A DNA stretch of 64,000 nt from Paramesorhizobium sp049065735. Its GTDB lineage: Bacteria; Pseudomonadota; Alphaproteobacteria; Rhizobiales; Rhizobiaceae. The stretch covers positions 448,003-512,002 of the forward strand of contig NZ_JBAKHD010000004.1 of NCBI RefSeq assembly GCF_049065735.1. Direction: 5' to 3'. The notes beneath the pieces are model-generated. The model searched no databases, had not been told where the DNA came from, and saw only the letters and a list, made by a program, of their open reading frames with translations. Shown here in pieces: positions 9,461-17,556 of this stretch. A program made the translations under genes and the position numbers. Position 1 is the stretch's first letter. Each line of letters begins with the position of its first letter.

Positions 9461-9613
9461 GAGGAATGGATCCCAGTGACAAGCACTGGGATGACGGATG
9501 GGGTGGCTGTTCGCGATAATCTCCAACCGTTCCATCTGCCACAACGGTTGTCCAGTTGGGCGAATCCCTCTCCACCTCGTCATCCCAGTGCTTGTCACTG
9601 GGATCCATTCCTC
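9461..9613. repeat. Family A paired-hairpin repeat, copy 2
   Basis: The two 36-base arms (9461-9496 and 9578-9613) are perfect inverted copies. Each arm folds on itself through ATCCCAGTG and CACTGGGAT stems. The interior again carries a small inverted repeat, here AACCGTT against AACGGTT. Compared with copies 1 and 4 the stem has changed at paired positions (CCTGTG to CCAGTG), which is compensatory variation and points to selection or mechanism acting on the hairpin. The rest of the erpA downstream gap holds no gene. Confidence 0.88.
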
Positions 9614-9706
9614 TACGGTGGAGTTTCCCCCAACAACGAAGATCGTCAGCCCAACGGCCCAGCATCATAACATTCTGTTTCTTGGAAAGATCGACCGTTA
9701 TGCTAT

Positions 9707-9731
9707 GTTGTACAATATAAAATTGTCCAAC
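9707..9731. promoter_or_regulatory. Operator-like palindrome before the RHH-type gene
   Basis: GTTGTACAAT and ATTGTCCAAC are inverted halves matching at 9 of 10 positions around a 5-base ATAAA spacer. The site overlaps TACAAT/TATAAA hexamers that could serve as -10 and ends 11 bases before the ATG at 9743. It is placed where an autorepressing ribbon-helix-helix protein would bind. Function is inferred from position and symmetry. Confidence 0.55.
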
Positions 9732-9742
9732 GAGGCTATGCG

Positions 9743-10057
9743 ATGGCCATTGCAAGAAAGGCAGTTCGAAAGCACCCGAGCGAGGGCATGAAGCTGCGCA
9801 TCGACGCCGTGGCCAAGGAGGCGCGGAAAACCGGCCTGATCGGCGATAAAAGCGCTCGGATTGCGGGCCGGGTCAGCCCGATCCTCGTTGAGCAAGCCAA
9901 GCGGCTCACAGGCATTCAATCAGATACGGACCTTATCGAATTTGCCCTGGCAAATGTCGCTATCGAATATAATTTTCTCGAAGAGGAAGATAAGTTTCCC
10001 GAAGAGTTTGAAAAGCTCAAGGGAACAGTCGACCCGACACTAGATTTGGAATTCTAG
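9743..10057 (+). CDS. RHH antitoxin-like protein, orphan
   Basis: The 104-residue protein has a basic N-terminus and a central segment GRVSPILVEQAKRLTGIQSD followed by TDLIEFALANVAIEY, which fits a short beta-strand plus two helices as in ribbon-helix-helix antitoxins. The tail is acidic (FLEEEDKFPEEFEKL). CGAGG at 9731-9735 gives a 7-base spacing to the ATG. No toxin gene follows within 240 bases and none precedes. A palindrome overlaps the probable promoter, consistent with autoregulation. An antitoxin role is inferred; a free-standing DNA-binding regulator is equally possible. Confidence 0.7.
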   Translation: MAIARKAVRKHPSEGMKLRIDAVAKEARKTGLIGDKSARIAGRVSPILVEQAKRLTGIQSDTDLIEFALANVAIEYNFLEEEDKFPEEFEKLKGTVDPTLDLEF

Positions 10058-10094
10058 AGCTTGTCAGAATTCAACCGAGTCGCCGGCACAACCT

Positions 10095-10207
10095 CGCCGT
10101 CATTCTCGGGCTTGTCCCGAGAATCTGCCATAAGAAAACGATGAGCGATTACCGTCCCGGCGCGTTAAGCCACGGTAGATTCTCGGGACAAGCCCGAGAA
10201 TGACGGC
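10095..10207. repeat. Family A paired-hairpin repeat, copy 3 (variant stem)
   Basis: Arms at about 10095-10129 and 10174-10207 are inverted copies. The hairpin stem is now ATTCTCGGG with CCCGAGAAT around a CTTGT or ACAAG loop; the loop and the CGTCATTC/GAATGACG flanks are shared with the other copies. The interior is shorter, about 44 bases. It lies between the RHH-type gene and cydA, so it may influence read-through into the oxidase operon. Confidence 0.85.
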
Positions 10208-10293
10208 AAGAATAGAATGCATGGAGCCTTTCATAAGCCCCGTGCGTTACCCCCTTCAGCTTGGCTTTTACCCGCATGAAGGGGCATGGCAGC

Positions 10294-11697
10294 ATGTTCG
10301 GCCTGACGGCGCTGGAACTGGCCCGCATCCAGTTCGGCTTTACCATATCCTTCCACATCATCTTTCCGGCCATCACGATCGGCCTTGCCAGCTATCTCGT
10401 CGTGCTCGAAGGGCTGTGGCTGTGGAAGGGCCAGCGGGTCTATCGCGACCTCTATCATTTCTGGGTCAAGATCTTTGCCATCAATTTCGCCATGGGCGTT
10501 GTCTCGGGCCTCGTCATGGCCTATCAATTCGGCACCAACTGGAGCTATTTCTCCGCCTTTGCCGGCAGCATTACCGGGCCGCTCCTGACCTATGAGGTGC
10601 TGACCGCCTTCTTTCTGGAAGCGGGCTTCCTTGGAGTCATGCTGTTCGGCTGGAACAAGGTCGGGCCGGGACTCCATTGGTTTTCCACCCTCATGGTCGC
10701 CATCGGCACGCTCATATCCACCTTCTGGATCCTTGCATCCAACAGCTGGATGCAGACGCCGCAGGGCTTCGAGATCGTCAATGGCCGGGTCGTTCCCACC
10801 GACTGGCTGGCGGTCATCTTCAACCCGTCCTTCCCCTATAGGCTCGCGCACATGACTGTCGCGGCCTATCTCGCCACCGCCCTCTTCGTTGGCGCGTCGG
10901 GCGCGTGGCATCTCCTCAAGGGCAACAAGCGGCCCGCGGTTCGCGCCATGTTTTCCATGGCCATGTGGATGGTTGCCATCGTTGCGCCCATCCAGATTTT
11001 CATTGGCGACCAGCATGGCCTCAACACATTGAAACACCAGCCGGCCAAGATCGCCGCGCTCGAAGGCCATTGGGAGAACAAGCCCGGCGAAGGCCTGCCG
11101 CTCATCCTGTTCGGCCTGCCCGACATGCAGGCGGAGACCACCCGCTACGCGCTTGAAATCCCGGAGATCGGCAGCCTCATCCTCACCCATCGCTGGGGCG
11201 GCACCATTCCGGGCCTGAAGGAGTTCCCGCCTGAAGATCGGCCCAATTCGACCGTCGTATTCTGGACCTTCCGCGTCATGGTGGGGCTCGGCTTTCTCAT
11301 GCTGTTCCTTGGACTCACAAGCCTCTGGCTGCGCTATAGGGGACGCCTCTATGGATCGAAGACGTTCCAGCGCTTCGCGCTCGCCATGGGTCCATCGGGG
11401 CTGATCGCCATTCTGGCGGGGTGGTACACCACCGAGATCGGCCGCCAGCCATGGGTCGTCTATGGCATCATGCGCACCAGGGACGCCGTCTCCAACCATT
11501 CGGCGCTGGAGATGTCCACGACGCTCGGCCTTTTCATCGTGATGTACATCGCCATTTTCGGCACGGGCATCAGCTACATGCTGAAACTGGTGGCGAAGGG
11601 TCCCGGTCGGTTCATCGATATCAGGGATCGCGGCCAATCCGACCGCCCTGCCCGCCCGCTTTCCGCCGCGCCCGACCATATCGACCCGAACCGCTGA
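10294..11697 (+). CDS. cydA: Cyanide-insensitive terminal oxidase subunit I (CydA/CioA)
   Basis: Subunit I of a cytochrome bd-type quinol oxidase, about 467 residues with nine or so membrane helices. Heme-ligand regions are visible: SFHIIFP near residue 21 and YRLAHMTVAAY in the middle. The quinol-binding stretch GDQHGLNTLKHQPAK is followed by a short Q-loop, which places it with the CIO (short-loop) oxidases rather than long-loop CydA. I chose the ATG of MFGLTALE because AAGGGG at 10279-10284 lies 9 bases upstream; a longer TTG start at 10261 is less likely. It heads an operon with cydB and a DUF2474 gene. Confidence 0.93.
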   Translation: MFGLTALELARIQFGFTISFHIIFPAITIGLASYLVVLEGLWLWKGQRVYRDLYHFWVKIFAINFAMGVVSGLVMAYQFGTNWSYFSAFAGSITGPLLTYEVLTAFFLEAGFLGVMLFGWNKVGPGLHWFSTLMVAIGTLISTFWILASNSWMQTPQGFEIVNGRVVPTDWLAVIFNPSFPYRLAHMTVAAYLATALFVGASGAWHLLKGNKRPAVRAMFSMAMWMVAIVAPIQIFIGDQHGLNTLKHQPAKIAALEGHWENKPGEGLPLILFGLPDMQAETTRYALEIPEIGSLILTHRWGGTIPGLKEFPPEDRPNSTVVFWTFRVMVGLGFLMLFLGLTSLWLRYRGRLYGSKTFQRFALAMGPSGLIAILAGWYTTEIGRQPWVVYGIMRTRDAVSNHSALEMSTTLGLFIVMYIAIFGTGISYMLKLVAKGPGRFIDIRDRGQSDRPARPLSAAPDHIDPNR

Positions 11698-11711
11698 TGA
11701 TGGAGATGAAC

Positions 11712-12722
11712 ATGGGCATCGATCTTCCGCTGATCTGGGCCATCATCATCGGCTTCGGCCTGATGATGTATGTCATCATGGATGGCTTCGATCTAGGGAT
11801 AGGCATCCTCTTTCCCTTCATCCGCAACCGTACCGACCGCGACACCATGGTCAACACCGTGGCGCCGGTCTGGGATGGCAACGAGACATGGCTGGCGCTC
11901 GGCGGCGCTGCCCTGCTGGCCGCCTTTCCCATGGCCTATTCCGTCATCCTATCCGCGCTCTATTTACCGGCGATGCTGATGCTGGCGGGGCTGATCTGGC
12001 GCGGGGTCGCCTTCGAGTTTCGCTTCAAGGCGGACGAGGCGCACAAGCCGTTCTGGGACCATGCCTTCGCCTGGGGTTCCTACATCGCCACCATCGCGCA
12101 AGGCATGATCCTCGGCTCCTTCATCAACGGCTTTCCCATGGAGAATGGCGTCTATCATGGCGGCGGGCTTGCCTGGATACACCCATTCAGCATCTTCACC
12201 GGACTGGCGCTGGTCGTGGCCTATGCGCTTCTCGGCTGCACCTGGCTGATTTTGAAGACCGAGGGGCATCTCCAGCGTGAAATGATTGGGCTCGCCAAGC
12301 CCGGCGTCCTCGCTTTGCTTGTTGTTATCGGCATCGTCAGCATCTGGACGCCCCTCACCCATCCGGAGGTCTATAACCGCTGGTTCACGCTGCCGAACAT
12401 CTTCTATTTCGCCCCCGTGCCCGTACTGGTCCTTGCCGTGAGCTGGGCCATCCTGCATATGCTGGGCCGCGAGCCGCACGCGTCGCCCTTCGTCCTGACG
12501 CTGGTGCTGCTGTTCCTCGGCTATAGCGGCCTTGCCATCAGCCTCTGGCCCAACATCATCCCGCCGTCCATCTCCATCTGGGACGCCGCCGCCCCGCCGC
12601 AGAGCATGGGCTTCGCGCTGGTGGGGGCACTGTTCATCATCCCCTTCATCCTCGGCTACACCGCATGGTCCTATTACGTTTTCCGTGGCAAGGTGAAGGC
12701 TGGCGAGGGATACCACCATTGA
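11712..12722 (+). CDS. cydB: Cytochrome bd oxidase subunit II (CydB/CioB)
   Basis: Subunit II of the quinol oxidase, about 336 residues. The N-terminus MGIDLPLIW followed by IIIGFGLMMYVIMDGFDLGIG is the classical CydB start. Several ATG codons cluster at 11697-11712; GGAG at 11702-11705 fits the last one, six bases downstream. An upstream start would overlap the cydA stop. The protein has eight or so membrane helices and stabilises the heme-bearing subunit. Its stop codon overlaps the next small gene. Confidence 0.93.
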   Translation: MGIDLPLIWAIIIGFGLMMYVIMDGFDLGIGILFPFIRNRTDRDTMVNTVAPVWDGNETWLALGGAALLAAFPMAYSVILSALYLPAMLMLAGLIWRGVAFEFRFKADEAHKPFWDHAFAWGSYIATIAQGMILGSFINGFPMENGVYHGGGLAWIHPFSIFTGLALVVAYALLGCTWLILKTEGHLQREMIGLAKPGVLALLVVIGIVSIWTPLTHPEVYNRWFTLPNIFYFAPVPVLVLAVSWAILHMLGREPHASPFVLTLVLLFLGYSGLAISLWPNIIPPSISIWDAAAPPQSMGFALVGALFIIPFILGYTAWSYYVFRGKVKAGEGYHH

Positions 12723-12859
12723 GCCCGGCGCGTGACAAACGATCATTGCCCTCCCGCCTGGGCTGGATGGTTCTCATCTGGGCGGCGAGCGTCGTGGCGC
12801 TCGGTCTCATCGCCCTGGCCTTCCGGGTGCTGATGGGCTTGGCCGGACTGACTTTATGA
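12719..12859 (+). CDS. DUF2474 small subunit of the bd oxidase operon
   Basis: A 46-residue protein with a TTG start that overlaps the cydB stop (TTGAG arrangement) and GAGGGA about 8 bases upstream. A charged N-terminus (PARDKRSLPSRLGW) precedes one membrane helix (VLIWAASVVALGLIALAF). Position, size and topology match DUF2474 proteins, CydX-like accessory subunits found after cioB in proteobacteria. The gene is easily missed because of its non-ATG start. Confidence 0.8.
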   Translation: MSPARDKRSLPSRLGWMVLIWAASVVALGLIALAFRVLMGLAGLTL

Positions 12860-12870
12860 TGGAGGAGACA

Positions 12871-13155
12871 ATGAACGCCGATCGGATCGCCGTGCTGGTG
12901 CGGATAACAGGCAGAGTGCAGGGCGTGAGCTTCCGCGCCTGGACCCGCACCGAGGCGCTTGAGCTGGGCCTCACCGGCTGGGTGCGCAATGAACCCGACG
13001 GTTCGGTCATGGCCCTCGTCGCCGGACCGGAGGACGCAGTGGCCGCGATGCTGGAGAGCTTTTGGCAAGGCCCGCCCGGAGCCGCCGTCTCCGATGTGAT
13101 TTCGGCTAAAGATTATACCGGCGAGATACCCGGCGATTTCAGCATAATGGGATAG
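12871..13155 (+). CDS. acyP: Acylphosphatase
   Basis: A 94-residue enzyme that hydrolyses carboxyl-phosphate bonds. The signature is present: GRVQGVSFRAWTRTEA (phosphate-binding loop and catalytic Arg) and GWVRNEPDGSVMALVAG with the catalytic Asn. The ATG at 12871 has a strong GGAGGAG site; the upstream ATG overlapping the DUF2474 stop is less well placed. Co-transcription with the oxidase operon is likely from the 11-base gap, although no functional link is established. Confidence 0.92.
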   Translation: MNADRIAVLVRITGRVQGVSFRAWTRTEALELGLTGWVRNEPDGSVMALVAGPEDAVAAMLESFWQGPPGAAVSDVISAKDYTGEIPGDFSIMG

Positions 13156-13229
13156 CGCGCAGCCTCTTGACCTTCCCACGATTGGAAGCCCTATCTTGCC
13201 TTCAAACGGAATTGGAAAGGGCTCAAATC

Positions 13230-15602
13230 ATGGCTGAGTGCTGCAAACATCATGGGCACGATCACCACAGCGGCCATCACCACGGACATGGGGCAGCAGC
13301 GGCTGACACGCTGGCGAAAGACCCCGTCTGCGGAATGACCGTCGATCCCAATGCGGGAAAACCTTCGACGGAATATAACGGAACACTGTTCCATTTCTGC
13401 TCCGCCGGCTGCAAGACGAAGTTCGAGGCCGATCCGGAGCGCTATCTCAGCGGCAAGCCGCGCCAGGAAGAACCCGCCAAGCCCGGCACGCTCTATACCT
13501 GCCCGATGCATCCGGAGATCGTCGAGGACAAGCCCGGCTCCTGCCCGCTTTGCGGCATGGCGCTGGAGCCGATGGGTGTTCCCACCGGCGAGGAGGGGCC
13601 GAACCCGGAGCTCGTCGATTTCACCCATCGCCTTTGGGTGAGCGCGGCCTGCGCAATTCCCCTGCTCGTTCTCACCATGGGTCCCATGCTCGGCCTGCCC
13701 ATCCGCGAGTGGATCGGCGAGCGCGTCGCCGCATGGGCGGAACTGGTGCTGGCGACGCCTGTTGTGCTCTGGGCTGCCCTGCCCTTTTTCAAGCGCGGCT
13801 GGGATTCGATCCGCAACCGCAGCCCGAATATGTGGACGCTGATCTCCATCGGCGTTGCCACCGCCTATCTCTACAGCGTTGTCGCCACGCTATTCCCTGA
13901 TATCTTCCCGCACTCATTCCGCGGCCATGGCGGCGCGGTGCCGGTTTATTTCGAGGCGGCGGCGGTCATCGTCGCGCTGGTCTTCCTGGGGCAGGTGCTG
14001 GAGCTGAAGGCGCGTGAGCGCACAGGCTCGGCGATCCGCGCGCTCTTGGGCCTCGCTCCCAAGACCGCCCGCCGCATCGGCAAGGACGGCTCGGAAACGG
14101 ATGTGCCGCTGGATGACGTCCGTGCCGGCGATCTCTTGCGCATCCGCCCCGGCGAATCCGTCCCCGTCGATGGCGTAGTGGTGGAAGGCCGCTCCGCCAT
14201 CGATGAATCGATGATCACGGGCGAGCCGGTCCCGGTCGAGAAGACCGAAGGCGATCATGTCACCGGCGGCACGCTCAACAAGAACGGCACGCTCGTCATC
14301 CGGGCAGAGAAGGTCGGCGCGGAAACCATGCTGTCACGGATCGTCGAGATGGTCGCGAAGGCGCAGCGCTCCCGCGCGCCCATTCAGGGGCTGGCGGATG
14401 CGGTTTCGTTCTATTTCGTGCCCGCGGTGGTGCTGTCAGCCCTCCTCGCCTTCGGTGCCTGGGCGCTTTTCGGGCCGGAGCCCAGCATGGTCCATGCTAT
14501 CGTCTCCGCCGTGTCGGTGCTGATCATCGCCTGCCCCTGCGCGCTCGGGCTCGCGACGCCCATGTCCGTCATGACCGCCACCGGGCGCGGCGCGCAGGCA
14601 GGCGTGCTCATCAAGGACGCCGAGGCGCTGGAGCGCTTCGCCAGGGTGGACACCATCGTCGTTGACAAGACCGGCACGCTGACCGAGGGCAGGCCTGTTC
14701 TGACCGATGTCATCGCCGCGCCCGGCTTCGATGAGAACGAGCTTCTCGCCCTCGCCGCCAGCCTCGAGCGCGGCTCGGAGCACCCGCTCGCCGAAGCCAT
14801 TGTCGAGGGAGCGGTGGAGCGCAAGCTCCAGCTCGAGGACGCCACGGATTTTCATGCGGAGACCGGCAAGGGCGTCATCGGCACGATCTGCGGCCGCGCG
14901 GTGGCGCTCGGCAATACGGCGATGATGTATGATCTGAACCTTCCGGTCTTCGCCCTCAACAAACAGGCGGACAAGCTGCGTACCGGCGGCAAGACGGCCA
15001 TGTATGTCGCTGTCGACGGCAAGCTGGCGGGCATCGTCGCCGTGGCCGATCCGATCAAGCACAACGCGGCCGATGCGATCCGCGAGCTGCACGCGCTCGG
15101 CCTTGAGGTCCTCATGGCGACGGGCGACGAGGAGCGCACCGCAAAAGCCGTCGCCGAGAAGCTCGGCATTGACGAGGTGCGCGCCGGCGTCCTGCCGGAG
15201 GGCAAGAAGGCGCTCATCGACGAATTGCAGGCGAAGGGCGCCAAGGTGGCGATGGCAGGCGACGGCGTCAACGACGCCCCGGCCTTGGCCAGCGCCTATG
15301 TCGGCATCGCCATGGGCACCGGCGCTGACGTCGCCATGGAAAGCGCCGGCATCACGCTGGTCAAGGGCGATCTGACCGGCATCGTCCGCGCCCGGCGGCT
15401 GGCGGAGGCGACAATTGGCAACATCAAGCAGAACCTCTTCTTCGCCTTTGTCTACAACGCGCTTGGCGTGCCAATCGCAGCGGGCATCCTCTACCCAATC
15501 TTCGGCCTCGTGCTCTCTCCAATGCTCGCCGCGGCGGCGATGAGCCTGTCGTCGGTATCGGTGATCGCGAATGCGCTGCGGCTGCGGACGCTGAGGCTGT
15601 GA
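13230..15602 (+). CDS. Heavy-metal (copper) P1B-type ATPase with YHS domain
   Basis: About 790 residues. A His-rich N-terminus (HHGHDHHSGHHHGHG, residues 8-22) is followed by a YHS domain (about 30-74, DPVCGMTV to FCSAGCK) and a heavy-metal-binding motif (YTCPMHPEI to CPLCGM, about 89-115). The ATPase core has the CPC membrane motif near 434-436, the phosphorylated D479 in DKTGTLTEG and GDGVNDAP near 678. No classical HMA domain with GMTCxxC is present. CPC plus YHS indicates Cu+ export or Cu supply to membrane enzymes. A TTG at 13167 would add 21 unlikely residues, so I use MAECCKHH. It lies 74 bases after acyP in the oxidase cluster. Confidence 0.92.
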   Translation: MAECCKHHGHDHHSGHHHGHGAAAADTLAKDPVCGMTVDPNAGKPSTEYNGTLFHFCSAGCKTKFEADPERYLSGKPRQEEPAKPGTLYTCPMHPEIVEDKPGSCPLCGMALEPMGVPTGEEGPNPELVDFTHRLWVSAACAIPLLVLTMGPMLGLPIREWIGERVAAWAELVLATPVVLWAALPFFKRGWDSIRNRSPNMWTLISIGVATAYLYSVVATLFPDIFPHSFRGHGGAVPVYFEAAAVIVALVFLGQVLELKARERTGSAIRALLGLAPKTARRIGKDGSETDVPLDDVRAGDLLRIRPGESVPVDGVVVEGRSAIDESMITGEPVPVEKTEGDHVTGGTLNKNGTLVIRAEKVGAETMLSRIVEMVAKAQRSRAPIQGLADAVSFYFVPAVVLSALLAFGAWALFGPEPSMVHAIVSAVSVLIIACPCALGLATPMSVMTATGRGAQAGVLIKDAEALERFARVDTIVVDKTGTLTEGRPVLTDVIAAPGFDENELLALAASLERGSEHPLAEAIVEGAVERKLQLEDATDFHAETGKGVIGTICGRAVALGNTAMMYDLNLPVFALNKQADKLRTGGKTAMYVAVDGKLAGIVAVADPIKHNAADAIRELHALGLEVLMATGDEERTAKAVAEKLGIDEVRAGVLPEGKKALIDELQAKGAKVAMAGDGVNDAPALASAYVGIAMGTGADVAMESAGITLVKGDLTGIVRARRLAEATIGNIKQNLFFAFVYNALGVPIAAGILYPIFGLVLSPMLAAAAMSLSSVSVIANALRLRTLRL

Positions 15603-15606
15603 GACA

Positions 15607-16491
15607 ATGCCGCAGACCAGCGTAACCATCGATGTCCCGCTCGTCCGCCATCTCGTCGCGGCGCAGTTTCCGCAATGGGCCGGTCTGCCGATAGAGCAGG
15701 TCGAGCCCGGCGGATGGGACAATCGCACGTTCCGGCTGGGCGACTCCATGTCGGTTCGCCTGCCGAGCGCAGCCGCCTATGCCGCGCAGGTGGCGAAGGA
15801 GCATCGCTGGCTCCCCTTTCTTGCGCCGTACCTTCCTCTACCCGTTCCAGTACCACTGGCGCGGGGAGTGCCGGACGCCCGCTATCCCTGGCCGTGGTCC
15901 GTCTATCGCTGGCTCGACGGCGCCCCCGCCAGCGATGCCGGGATCTCCGATCCCGTTGCATTTGCGCGGGCATTGGCGGCTTTTCTCGCTGCGCTTCACC
16001 GGATCGAGGTTGCCCCCGACGCCCCGCGAGCCGGCGCGCATAATTTCCACCGCGGCGGTGATCTCCGCGTCTATGACCACGAAACCCGCGCCGCGCTTGC
16101 AACCCTGCGGGACGGTATCGATATCGCCGCCGCCGAAGAAATATGGCAAGCCGCCCTCGCCTCCCGCTGGCAAGGCGCGCCCGTCTGGGTGCATGGCGAC
16201 GTCGCCACCGGCAATCTGCTTGTCGAGCAGGGCAGACTCTGTGCCGTCATCGATTTCGGCAGTTCCGCCGTGGGCGACCCCGCCTGCGATCTCGTCATAG
16301 CCTGGACGTTTTTCTCAGGCGAAAGCCGGAAAATCTTCCGCGATGCGCTTGTCTACGACGAAACCACATGGGCCCGCGCCAAAGGTTGGGCATTGTGGAA
16401 GGCGCTGATCACCATCAGCGGGCATGACAAGAACCAGCGCGAAGCCGCGAAGTCGTGGAGTGTTATAAACGCTTTGCTGGAGGGTGAATGA
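15607..16491 (+). CDS. Aminoglycoside phosphotransferase family kinase-like protein
   Basis: A 294-residue protein with the APH/choline-kinase fold. The catalytic loop is HGDVATGNLL near residues 198-207, with the metal-binding DFGSS about 15 residues later. The N-terminal WDNRTFRLGD matches the nucleotide-binding loop of this family. The substrate is unknown; chromosomal members are often not antibiotic-resistance enzymes, so no resistance role is claimed. It starts 5 bases after the copper ATPase stop and ends 6 bases before the convergent DapA-like gene. Confidence 0.85.
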   Translation: MPQTSVTIDVPLVRHLVAAQFPQWAGLPIEQVEPGGWDNRTFRLGDSMSVRLPSAAAYAAQVAKEHRWLPFLAPYLPLPVPVPLARGVPDARYPWPWSVYRWLDGAPASDAGISDPVAFARALAAFLAALHRIEVAPDAPRAGAHNFHRGGDLRVYDHETRAALATLRDGIDIAAAEEIWQAALASRWQGAPVWVHGDVATGNLLVEQGRLCAVIDFGSSAVGDPACDLVIAWTFFSGESRKIFRDALVYDETTWARAKGWALWKALITISGHDKNQREAAKSWSVINALLEGE

Positions 16492-16497
16492 GCACGC

Positions 16498-17409
16498 TCA
16501 ACCAGCCACCATCAGCATTTCTCGCTCAACCGATTCCAAAGCCATCTCCACCCGCCCCCGCACCTCCGCGGACAACGGCAAGATCGGCCGCGGCGGTTGC
16601 GCTTCGGTTAAGCCCTGCAGATTGGCGATGGCGTACATGACGCGGAAGCTGCCGAATTCCTGGAATAAAGTCCAGAGCGGCTGGAAGGCTTCGTTCATAC
16701 GTCGCGCTTCGCTTGCCTCGCCTTGTTGCGCCGGGCGGGTGAGCTTCAGCGCGGGTTCCGGCAGGAGCCCGGCCACGACGCTGTACCAGGCGTCCGCGCC
16801 GTGGAGCAGCGCATTCGCCGCGTTCCAATCGCCGCTATAGCCGATGGCGAAGCCATCAGGCGTCAGGCTTCGCAAACGCCTGATCTCTTCCGCAAAATCG
16901 CGGTCATCGGGGGCGGGCATCTTGGCGGCGACGATGTTCGGCACCTTCGACAGCCGTTCGATCAGCTCATGGCTGAAGGTAAATTTGGTGGTGGCCGGAT
17001 TGTTGTAGATGCAGAGCGGCAGGTCGGTCACCGACGCCACCGCGACGAAATGCTGGAACACCTCCTCCTCGGTCAAAGGCGTGTAGGAGACCGGCGCGAG
17101 CAGTAGGCCATCGGCTCCGGCCTCCGCCGCATCGCGGGCCAATGACTGCGCCTCGTCAGTGCGCAGCGCGCCGACCCCGACGATAACCGGCATCCTGCCC
17201 GCGATCCGGCTAACCGCGGCCTCGACGGCGCGTCTGCGTTCGGCCCGCGTCAGGAAAGCGTACCCTCCGGTGCTGCCGAGGAGACCGATGGAATCCGCAC
17301 CGGCTGCATGAATGCGCTCCACAAGGATACCGAGCGCATCCGTCTGCACCCGCCCCTCCGCATCGGTGGGCGTCAATGGAAAAGCCGAGAGGCCGTGAAA
17401 CAGTTTCAA
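16498..17409 (-). CDS. Dihydrodipicolinate synthase family aldolase
   Basis: A 303-residue TIM-barrel class I aldolase. The Schiff-base lysine is in IVAAKMPAPD and the tyrosine of the YNNPATTKF segment is the proton relay. The substrate loop reads GLLGSTGGYAFLTRAER in place of the usual GTTGE motif, so this is probably not the lysine-biosynthetic DapA but a paralogue acting on another 2-oxo acid. The TTG start (MKLFHGLSAFPLTP) has GGGA upstream; the longer frame adds a non-homologous stretch. It is divergent from the SLC13 transporter gene, which may supply its substrate. Confidence 0.85.
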   Translation of the reverse strand: MKLFHGLSAFPLTPTDAEGRVQTDALGILVERIHAAGADSIGLLGSTGGYAFLTRAERRRAVEAAVSRIAGRMPVIVGVGALRTDEAQSLARDAAEAGADGLLLAPVSYTPLTEEEVFQHFVAVASVTDLPLCIYNNPATTKFTFSHELIERLSKVPNIVAAKMPAPDDRDFAEEIRRLRSLTPDGFAIGYSGDWNAANALLHGADAWYSVVAGLLPEPALKLTRPAQQGEASEARRMNEAFQPLWTLFQEFGSFRVMYAIANLQGLTEAQPPRPILPLSAEVRGRVEMALESVEREMLMVAG

Positions 17410-17556
17410 GAGCGTATTCCCACATGAAATCGATGCCGCGAAATTATCTGCCGGTTTCGTCGAGCGCAACTCTGGCTTTTCTCCGCCTGAGCCCAATGTT
17501 ATTTCAAGAGAACGATACTGAATCGCATTTTTAAAAAGACTTGGACGGAGTGAAGC

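Noticed and set aside
15607..16491. An aminoglycoside-resistance gene
   Set aside because: The APH fold is seen, but chromosomal family members are diverse kinases and nothing here points to antibiotic substrates.
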